From positions 1-30,829 of the forward strand of contig CAYSXI010000042.1 in assembly GCA_964434955.1 (NCBI GenBank): a DNA stretch of 30,829 nucleotides, read 5' to 3'. The number at the start of each line of letters is the position of its first letter. Position 1 is the first letter of the stretch. The stretch is from JANQLU01 sp964434955 (GTDB lineage Bacteria; Planctomycetota; Planctomycetia; Pirellulales; Pirellulaceae). Made by a program: the position numbers and the translations under genes. Below, in pieces: positions 24,570-30,829 of the stretch. Below the pieces are notes generated by a model. It saw nothing but the letters and a program-made list of their open reading frames with translations, had not been told where the DNA came from and did not search any database.

Positions 24570-27500
24570 TTATCCGCGATTCACGGATTCGTCCAAATTC
24601 AAAATCATGCTGCTGATCACTGTCCAGGCAGCATGCTCGGCAGCATTCAGTTTTTGATCGCGTGGTTTCTCACCAATTTCCAAAAGCGATTTCGCTTTGT
24701 CCGGATGGGCTTGGAAAACGCCTAGCTCTTTTTTGAAGATGGATGTGAGCAAGCGCACGGCTTTCTCATTTGGTTTTCTCGACGTCACGGTTCGCATCAG
24801 GAATTCAATCTTGGTCTCGGTCGTTTCACCGCCCTCTTTCAAAATTCGTTCGGCGAGAAAACGCGATGCTTCCACAAATTGTGGGTCATTCAAGAGCACA
24901 AGTGCTTGAAGTGGTGTGTTGGTGACGCCCCGGCGTATCGTGCACTTCTCGCGCGTGGGAGCATCGAAAATGGTCATCGAAGGGGGCGGTGCCGATCGTT
25001 TCCAGTAGGTATACAGGCTTCGACGGTAAAGTTTTTCGCCTTTGTCCTGTCGAAAACGCAAGTTGCCTTGCAGGCTGACTTCATTCCAAAGACCCATTGG
25101 CTGATAGGGTTTGACGCCAGGGCCACCCAATTGACGATTCAACAGTCCGCTGACCGCAAGCGCCTGATCGCGAATAAACTCTCCGGAAAGTCGAAAACGA
25201 GGTCCACGGCTAAGCCACTTGTTGCCCGGATCAATCTCATATGCACGCGGGTCGATTCGCGATGACTGACAATAGGTTTCTGACATCACGATCTGTTTGA
25301 CGAGTCGTTTGACATCCCAATTGTGCCCAACAAAATCGGTGGCCATCCAATCCAGAAGTTCCGGGTGAGTCGGCCATTGTCCCTGCGAACCAAAGTCCTC
25401 GGCGGTTTCGACAATCCCTTTGCCAAAGAACATCCGCCAAATCCGGTTAACCGTGACACGCGCCGTCAACGGGTTTTGTTCGTCAACCAACCACTGGGCC
25501 ATTCCCAATCGATTCTTGGGCAGCGATTCCGGGATCGCTGGCAAGAAGCTGGGAACTCCGGGTGATACCGGTTTTTTCTTGTTGGGCGAGTCATATTGCC
25601 CACGATCGAGAACATAGGTTTGCCGCATCTTCGGCAAGTCCTGCATCACCATGACGGTCGTGAGAGGCTTTTTTAAATCGCTGAGGCGACGTTCGAGTCC
25701 TGCCAGCTGCTTTTGTTCTTTTTGGTAATCCTTGTTTTCCTGCTGCAAGTAGATCGTATGCAATTGCTTGGTTTGATTCGCATTGCGTTTGGCCGGATCG
25801 ATTTTCAAAAGTGGCGCAGCGGGATCCATTCCTGCCAACAGCCCGACTTCCCGATCCGAAAGTTGCCGGGCAAAGATTTTTACGTCATCCACTCGGCCGT
25901 TGAAAACAAAATTCGGCGTTCGGCGACCGACCGTGAAGGGAACCGTCGTCTTGATCGTCTTGCTTAGCGAGTCATGCTGTGGCTTCGCCGCAATCGGCTT
26001 GCCGTCAACATAAATCTTGAGTCCGGAAGCCTTGCTGGATCCGTCATAAGTCACAAACAAATGGTGCCAGGTTTTGGATTTTAGTTTGCCAGGGCCAATC
26101 ACATTGATTGTGTTATTTGGCCATTGATGAACAAGGTGAGCTTCAACGCGTCCGTCGCCATGAAGAAACAAATCCCAACCGCGGTGACTATTCCCGTCGT
26201 TCATCTTTGCGATTGGAGATCCTGCCGGTCTGCGATCGAAAAACACCCAGCAACCGAAGGAAAAAGCGTCGCTACGCTCAAAGTCTCCGACAGCCGGCAG
26301 TTTGATGTAATTCTTGTTGTTGGAGCGAAATGCCTTGCCAACTTTTCCTGGTTCGAATTTGGGATTGCCAACCAGTTCACCGACTATTTTCGAATTCAAC
26401 TCGTCCGTGATTTTTTTCTTGTTCGCCGCCTCGAGCGTGAAGTGATTTGTGGCGTCGGAGGGTGGTGGTTCCGCAACTCGCTTGCGAGCGGCGACCTCCC
26501 ATTCGGAAAACGAATTCTTCGATTCAACATACAAGGATGCAATCCGCTTCTTGCACGATACGATTTCCCTTTCGACCTCAGGAACAAGTTGCAGGTTGGC
26601 TTCATTGGGAACATTCACCAGAGGTTTTTGATTTCCATTCCTGGTTTGCATTCCCGGGTCGGCTGCCTGGTTGAAAAATGCGTAGAACTTGTAGTACTCT
26701 TCCTGAGAAATCGGGTCGTACTTATGGTCGTGGCACTGAGCACATTCCATGGAAAGCCCGAGCCAAACCATGCTGGTTGTCTTGACGCGATCCACGACGT
26801 ACTCAACGCGGAACTCTTCGGCGATCGCACCGCCTTCGTCGGTGGAGGCATTGTTTCTATTGAAACCCGTTGCAACCCGATCTTCGACGGTTGGATTGGG
26901 AAGCAAATCTCCCGCAAGTTGTTTCACCGTAAAGTCGTCGTAGGGCATGTTGTTATTGAATGAATTAACGACCCAATCGCGCCAACGCCACATGTCGCGG
27001 GGACCATCGGCGTGAAAAACACTGGTGTCTCCGTAGCGAGAAATATCCATCCAGTCGACGGCCATTCTTTCGCCATAGTGACGAGAACTTAAAAGCCGAT
27101 CGACTACTTTCTCGTAAGCGTTCTCGGATTGGTCATTCAGAAAATGATCGATTTCTCCGATTGTCGGCGGAAGTCCGGTCAGGTCCAACGTCACTCGACG
27201 AATCAGGCTTTCTTTTTGCGCTCGACTCGATGGTTTGAGGCCGGCCTGGAGCATTCGTTTGTAAATAAACGAATCGATGGCCGTTTTGGAAAATCTGGAA
27301 TCTTCAATCTTGGGGACTTCGGGCTGAATTGGTTTGCGATAGGCCCAATGTTGTTCGTACTTGGCGCCTTGCAGAATCCAGTTTCGCAGCAGCTCAATTT
27401 CTTTCTTGTCGAGTTCTTTATGCGAATTGGCCGGCGGCATTTTATCCGAAGCATCGTCGGACGTGATTCGGAGCCAAAATTCGCTTTCGTCCAAATTGCC

Positions 27501-27716
27501 GGGGACAATGGCGTCTTCGTGGGCACCTTCCTGTGTATCAAGTCGCAAATCGGCTTTGCGATCTGCCGAATCGGGGCCGTGACAGAGAAAACATTTGTCG
27601 GAAAGAATCGGTCGGATGTCCCGACGGAAATCTACCTTCTCTTGCGCCAAGATTGCCGGCGAAATGGCCCAGGAAAAAGTAATTGCCAAAAGGAGCAATG
27701 AGTATTTTCGAATCAT
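24570..27716 (-). CDS. module C: PSCyt1-DUF1549-LamG-DUF1553 exported protein
   Basis: 1048 residues from the ATG at 27716. I choose that start because it gives a clean Sec signal (MIRKYSLLLLAITFSWAISP..., cleavage near AILAQ); an in-frame ATG at 27773 would add 19 residues ahead of it. PSCyt1 has CFLCH (42-46) and Met93 in DKMPP. DUF1549 covers about 146-350, with CAQCH (325-329). Residues about 425-630 are a LamG/concanavalin-like domain (DAFSFGCWVFF, KTWHHLFVTYDG, LKIYVDGKPI, GRVDDVKIFARQLSDREV), a fold that usually binds carbohydrate. DUF1553 follows at about 740-1020. Apart from this insert, its PSD1 region is very close to module A. It is probably first in a C-B transcript; 198 bases separate it from module D. 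Confidence 0.93.
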   Translation of the reverse strand: MIRKYSLLLLAITFSWAISPAILAQEKVDFRRDIRPILSDKCFLCHGPDSADRKADLRLDTQEGAHEDAIVPGNLDESEFWLRITSDDASDKMPPANSHKELDKKEIELLRNWILQGAKYEQHWAYRKPIQPEVPKIEDSRFSKTAIDSFIYKRMLQAGLKPSSRAQKESLIRRVTLDLTGLPPTIGEIDHFLNDQSENAYEKVVDRLLSSRHYGERMAVDWMDISRYGDTSVFHADGPRDMWRWRDWVVNSFNNNMPYDDFTVKQLAGDLLPNPTVEDRVATGFNRNNASTDEGGAIAEEFRVEYVVDRVKTTSMVWLGLSMECAQCHDHKYDPISQEEYYKFYAFFNQAADPGMQTRNGNQKPLVNVPNEANLQLVPEVEREIVSCKKRIASLYVESKNSFSEWEVAARKRVAEPPPSDATNHFTLEAANKKKITDELNSKIVGELVGNPKFEPGKVGKAFRSNNKNYIKLPAVGDFERSDAFSFGCWVFFDRRPAGSPIAKMNDGNSHRGWDLFLHGDGRVEAHLVHQWPNNTINVIGPGKLKSKTWHHLFVTYDGSSKASGLKIYVDGKPIAAKPQHDSLSKTIKTTVPFTVGRRTPNFVFNGRVDDVKIFARQLSDREVGLLAGMDPAAPLLKIDPAKRNANQTKQLHTIYLQQENKDYQKEQKQLAGLERRLSDLKKPLTTVMVMQDLPKMRQTYVLDRGQYDSPNKKKPVSPGVPSFLPAIPESLPKNRLGMAQWLVDEQNPLTARVTVNRIWRMFFGKGIVETAEDFGSQGQWPTHPELLDWMATDFVGHNWDVKRLVKQIVMSETYCQSSRIDPRAYEIDPGNKWLSRGPRFRLSGEFIRDQALAVSGLLNRQLGGPGVKPYQPMGLWNEVSLQGNLRFRQDKGEKLYRRSLYTYWKRSAPPPSMTIFDAPTREKCTIRRGVTNTPLQALVLLNDPQFVEASRFLAERILKEGGETTETKIEFLMRTVTSRKPNEKAVRLLTSIFKKELGVFQAHPDKAKSLLEIGEKPRDQKLNAAEHAAWTVISSMILNLDESVNRG

Positions 27717-27914
27717 CTGTGAGTGCCAAAAAATGATCAACTTCAACAGCTGTATTCTATCACGAATTTGCAAATCCGGTCGTTAGCAATTCAAAGCGCG
27801 AGCCTCCGATCCTTGTATCCGTGGACGAAAAAGTTTTGGCGAAATTCTGTCAGCCCGCACAGGTCGGTACGAATCGGGAGCGAAGGGTGAACGTTTCTGG
27901 GCGAGGACGAAAGT

Positions 27915-29351
27915 CTAGGCAAACAACTCGTGGATGACTTTGCCATGAACGTCGGTCAATCGGAAATCGCGTCCGCTGTAACGGTAGGTGAGTTTTTTGT
28001 GATCGATTCCCATGAGGTGCAGAATTGTGGCATGCAGGTCGTGAACATGAACACGGTTCTCGACTGCGCTACAGCCAAACTCGTCCGTCGCACCATAACT
28101 AAAGCCCGGTTTGACACCTCCTCCTGCCATCCAAACCGTGAATCCATAATGGTCGTGATCCCGTCCTTTCTTGCCTTCTGATGTGGGCGCGCGGCCGAAC
28201 TCGCCACCCCAAATCACGAGCGTCTCCTCAAGCAAACCGCGTTGCTTCAAATCAGTCAACAAAGCACCGATTCCCTGGTCGCAGGCTTTGGCAAGCGCTG
28301 TGTGCCCGCCTTTGATGTCGCCGTGTCCCGTATCCCAGGCAATGTCATAACCATTGATGGAATGGGAAAGTTGAATCATTCGAACGCCCCGTTCGACGAG
28401 TCGCCGGGCCAACAGACATCCCTTCGCATATTCGGACTTGCCGTACATCTCCAGCGTTGATTTTGACTCTTGGGTGGTGTCAAACGCTTCGGGTACTGCC
28501 ATCTGCATTCGGAACGCCATTTCCATCGACTGAATGCTTGATTCCAAATGTTGATCGCGGCCCTGGCGTTGATGGTCCATTTGATTGATCGTCTGAAGCA
28601 AATCCAGCTGCTGACGCTGTTGTTGAATCGACAGATGAGAATTTTTCAGATTCTTAACGACTGCCCCGGGTTTCATATTTTGGATGTTCACGTAAGTGCC
28701 AGCGAACTTACCTGGCAAAAAGGCATTGCCCCAATTCGCAAGTTTCCCGCGCGGTTGCGCCCTCGGGCTCATGGCAATGAACCCGGGAAGATTCTCGTTC
28801 TCGCTGCCAAGACCATAGGTCAACCAAGACCCCAGACTCGGGCGACTCGGTTGGAGATGTCCGAGATTCATCATCAAGATGGCGCCGGCGTGTTCCGGAA
28901 TGTCCGTGTGCATGGAATGAACGAAGCAGATGTCATCGACGTGTTGCCCCACGAATGGAAAGATGTCGCTAACCCACTTGCCGGTCTTTCCGTATCGTTT
29001 GAAGCCGAAGGGGGAAGGCATCAACCCATTCTTTGTATTTCGTAACGTCTTGCGATCAACGATCTTGGGGCGCTGGCCTTCGTTCTTTTTGATCGCCGGT
29101 TTGTAATCGAAGGTGTCAACATGTGAAGGGCCGCCCGGCATGAACAACTGTATGATGTGCTTTGCTTTGGGCGCGAAATGAGGCGCGAGTCGAGCAAGTT
29201 CCTTTTGAGTCGAAGTCGGTTGGGTAGAAAAACCCGATTTCTGCAACATCGATGCGAGACCGATCGTCCCGAATCCCGCCCCGATTCGATGAAGTAGCTG
29301 GCGTCGATTCAGGACAGGCGTAGGGTCTCGATGTTGGTTAAGGGACTCCAT
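27915..29351 (-). CDS. module D: Tat-exported DUF1501 protein, divergent type
   Basis: The protein has 478 residues. Twin-arginine signal LNRRQLLHRIGAGFGTIGLA (Arg16-Arg17). DUF1501 blocks: LFMPGGPSHVDTFDYK, WGGEFGRAP and GRDHDHYGFTVWMAGGG. It differs from A, B and C in having PEHAGAILMMNLG in place of NHDPAITFINTG, and DHDHY for DHHGR. A Gln-rich coiled stretch, SIQQQRQQLDLLQ, lies mid-protein (about 235-260). It begins 2 bases after the stop of its cytochrome partner, whose last codons supply the GAGGT Shine-Dalgarno, so translation is coupled. It represents a separate branch of the family from the other three. Export is certain from the signal; the reaction is unknown. Confidence 0.92.
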   Translation of the reverse strand: MESLNQHRDPTPVLNRRQLLHRIGAGFGTIGLASMLQKSGFSTQPTSTQKELARLAPHFAPKAKHIIQLFMPGGPSHVDTFDYKPAIKKNEGQRPKIVDRKTLRNTKNGLMPSPFGFKRYGKTGKWVSDIFPFVGQHVDDICFVHSMHTDIPEHAGAILMMNLGHLQPSRPSLGSWLTYGLGSENENLPGFIAMSPRAQPRGKLANWGNAFLPGKFAGTYVNIQNMKPGAVVKNLKNSHLSIQQQRQQLDLLQTINQMDHQRQGRDQHLESSIQSMEMAFRMQMAVPEAFDTTQESKSTLEMYGKSEYAKGCLLARRLVERGVRMIQLSHSINGYDIAWDTGHGDIKGGHTALAKACDQGIGALLTDLKQRGLLEETLVIWGGEFGRAPTSEGKKGRDHDHYGFTVWMAGGGVKPGFSYGATDEFGCSAVENRVHVHDLHATILHLMGIDHKKLTYRYSGRDFRLTDVHGKVIHELFA

Positions 29352-29353
29352 GT

Positions 29354-30829
29354 TTACCTCACAAACATCAATTCGTTGGAACTCAAGAGAACCTGGGCGT
29401 AGCGTTGCCAGGGCGACATCGCTGGTTGTTGATTGCCGGCTCGGGCGACTCCGTTGTCGGCATTCAAAAACTCGATACCCAATTTCATTTCTGCTGTATC
29501 AGGACTTCGCGCAAACAGTTTTTGGTAAACGTACTCAATGCGTCCCGCATCGTCTTCAGCGGCGGCCATTGCATTCGAGGCCAGTCTTTTTGCACGCTCT
29601 CGCATGAATTCACTGTTCATTAAAAACAGAAATTGTTGGGGCACGATGCTGGTCGGTCTTTTCGCGACGGTCGCTCTCATCAATGGGAAGTCAAAAAGTC
29701 GCAGGAACTCATCAGACGCAAATCGATCACCGTTTCGACTGACCTTAAAATATAGGGTGCGTCGCTTGCTGCGGATGTCGTCCGTGGGAGCCCCCCCCAT
29801 TCTGACGTCCAATTCGTCGGTAACCGAGAGCAATGTGTCTCGCCAAGCTTCAGCTCCCATTCTCCTCGGATTCATACGCCAGAGATTTCGATTGTCACCG
29901 TCCTTTGCGTATTTAGCCGAGTCAAACCGACTCGACATTTGGTAGGTCGACGATTGAATGATCCGGCGATGAAGTTCCTTGATCGACCAACCATTCTTTC
30001 GCAGATCGAGGGCCAGCCAATCCAGGAGTTGGGGGTGGGTTGGTTGTTCACCAAGGACACCAAAGTTACTTGGGGTACGAACGATTGCCCGCCCAAAATG
30101 GTGCAACCATACTCGATTAACAAAAACGCGGGCGGTCAACGGATTGGAGGGGTCCGTGATTGCCTTCGCCAATTGCAGGCGGCCGCTTCCCTGATCAAAT
30201 TTTTCGCCATTCTCGCCGTGAAGGATCCTCAAGAATCTTCTCGGTGCAACGTCGCCTTGGCGGCGAAGATTACCGCGAATGGCGATTTTCATATCGCCTT
30301 TACCCGTTTCCGCGATCGTATGGGCTTCGTCAAACCTGGGCGGAAATCTCACGCGAAGTTCATCCAGCACATCCTGGAGCAATCTCAAATCGGCTGCTTC
30401 AAGTGGCGTCGGTTTTCGTTTCTGTTTTTGAAATCTGGTTCGGTAATCATTGATCCGCTTTTGCTGCTGTTTGATCTTTGCTTCATGGGCCCGATATCGA
30501 TCGATGATCGTTTGGGGGCCAAGCGGAACCGTTCGCGTTTGGCTGTTATTGAATATTCCGGCCAAGGAGTAGTAATCCATTTGCGGGATCGGATCGAATT
30601 TATGGTCGTGGCAACGCGCGCAGGAGACAGTGAGGCCAAGGAAACCGCGCGTCAACGTATCGACACGGTCGTCAAGTGTTTCGGCCTTGGCCTGCGCAAC
30701 ACTGTCCGGGTCTCCGCCGTCACTGAAATAGACGGGTCCGATGCCAAAGAATCCTGTCGGGATTCGCTGAGGATTTTTGGGGTTGAGAATGTCACCTGCT
30801 ATTTGCAAACGAACAAAATCGTCAAAAGG
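29354..30829 (-). CDS. module D: DUF1549-DUF1553 protein, N-terminal part outside the window
   Basis: This frame is open to the right edge and shows the last 491 residues. It begins mid-domain with PFDDFVRLQIAGDILNP, which matches an internal DUF1549 block in the other modules, so an apparent TTG start at 30808 is not a true start. Visible: CARCHDHKFDP, the DUF1549 CxxCH motif at about residues 56-60 of the visible part, a charged helical linker (KIKQQQKRINDYRTRFQKQKR shortened in my reading), then DUF1553 with HPQLLDWLALDL and SIVPQQFLFLMNSEF. No beta-rich or LamG insert separates the domains, so this is a short form. Any PSCyt1 domain and signal peptide would lie beyond the edge. The stop is 2 bases from the DUF1501 start. 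Confidence 0.92.
   Translation of the reverse strand, partial: PFDDFVRLQIAGDILNPKNPQRIPTGFFGIGPVYFSDGGDPDSVAQAKAETLDDRVDTLTRGFLGLTVSCARCHDHKFDPIPQMDYYSLAGIFNNSQTRTVPLGPQTIIDRYRAHEAKIKQQQKRINDYRTRFQKQKRKPTPLEAADLRLLQDVLDELRVRFPPRFDEAHTIAETGKGDMKIAIRGNLRRQGDVAPRRFLRILHGENGEKFDQGSGRLQLAKAITDPSNPLTARVFVNRVWLHHFGRAIVRTPSNFGVLGEQPTHPQLLDWLALDLRKNGWSIKELHRRIIQSSTYQMSSRFDSAKYAKDGDNRNLWRMNPRRMGAEAWRDTLLSVTDELDVRMGGAPTDDIRSKRRTLYFKVSRNGDRFASDEFLRLFDFPLMRATVAKRPTSIVPQQFLFLMNSEFMRERAKRLASNAMAAAEDDAGRIEYVYQKLFARSPDTAEMKLGIEFLNADNGVARAGNQQPAMSPWQRYAQVLLSSNELMFVR

Noticed and set aside
26124..26963. Plus-strand open frame of 279 codons opposite the module C gene
   Set aside because: Shadow of the LamG and DUF1549 coding region. 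No signal, motif or start context supports it.
30806..30808. TTG as the start of a 484-residue module D protein
   Set aside because: The frame stays open to the edge and the residues before it (PFDDFVRL) match the interior of DUF1549, so the gene is truncated by the window rather than starting here.

Overview
The window looks like chromosomal DNA of a planctomycete, probably a free-living aquatic member of the Pirellulales/Planctomycetales type. The main support is four adjacent gene pairs that join a planctomycete-type cytochrome/PSD1 protein (PSCyt1, DUF1549 and DUF1553 domains) to a Tat-exported DUF1501 protein. A planctomycete-style ECF sigma factor, a large Ser/Thr kinase with a TPR-rich sensor half, and many Tat-targeted sugar enzymes point the same way. 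No rRNA, tRNA, CRISPR array, transposase or phage gene was seen. No gene-free stretch exceeds about 300 bases.

Layout. 1-2119 (minus strand): the first 128 residues of an ECF sigma factor cut by the window edge, a thioredoxin-fold lipoprotein, and a SAM-dependent methyltransferase. 2319-6933 (plus): module A, a PSCyt1/DUF1549/DUF1553 protein followed 7 bases later by its DUF1501 partner. 6966-9827 (minus): a transmembrane Ser/Thr kinase. 9996-10964 (minus): a Tat-exported hydroxypyruvate-isomerase-like TIM barrel. 11204-15960 (plus): a tight four-gene operon encoding a DHDPS/NAL-family aldolase or dehydratase, an Old Yellow Enzyme-type flavin oxidoreductase, a Tat-exported Gfo/Idh/MocA dehydrogenase and a second exported TIM-barrel isomerase/epimerase. 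16083-18472 (plus): a DJ-1/PfpI protein and a secreted M28 peptidase with a PA-like insert. 18500-30829 (minus): modules B, C and D, three more cytochrome/DUF1501 pairs head to tail, the last cut by the right edge.

How the parts may work together (inference). The central genes look like an uncharacterised sugar or sugar-acid catabolic route: oxidation of a sugar at or outside the inner membrane (Gfo/Idh), isomerisation (TIM barrels), then cytoplasmic enone reduction (OYE) and retro-aldol or dehydration chemistry through a Schiff-base lysine (DHDPS family). The divergent intergenic region at 10965-11203 holds one candidate sigma-70 promoter facing each way, so the isomerase-like gene and the operon may be controlled together. 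The cytochrome/DUF1501 modules encode exported proteins of unproven function. Their backbones stay recognisable while the segment between DUF1549 and DUF1553 is a beta-rich module in A and B, a LamG-like lectin fold in C and only a linker in D, which suggests paralogous machines specialised for different polymers.
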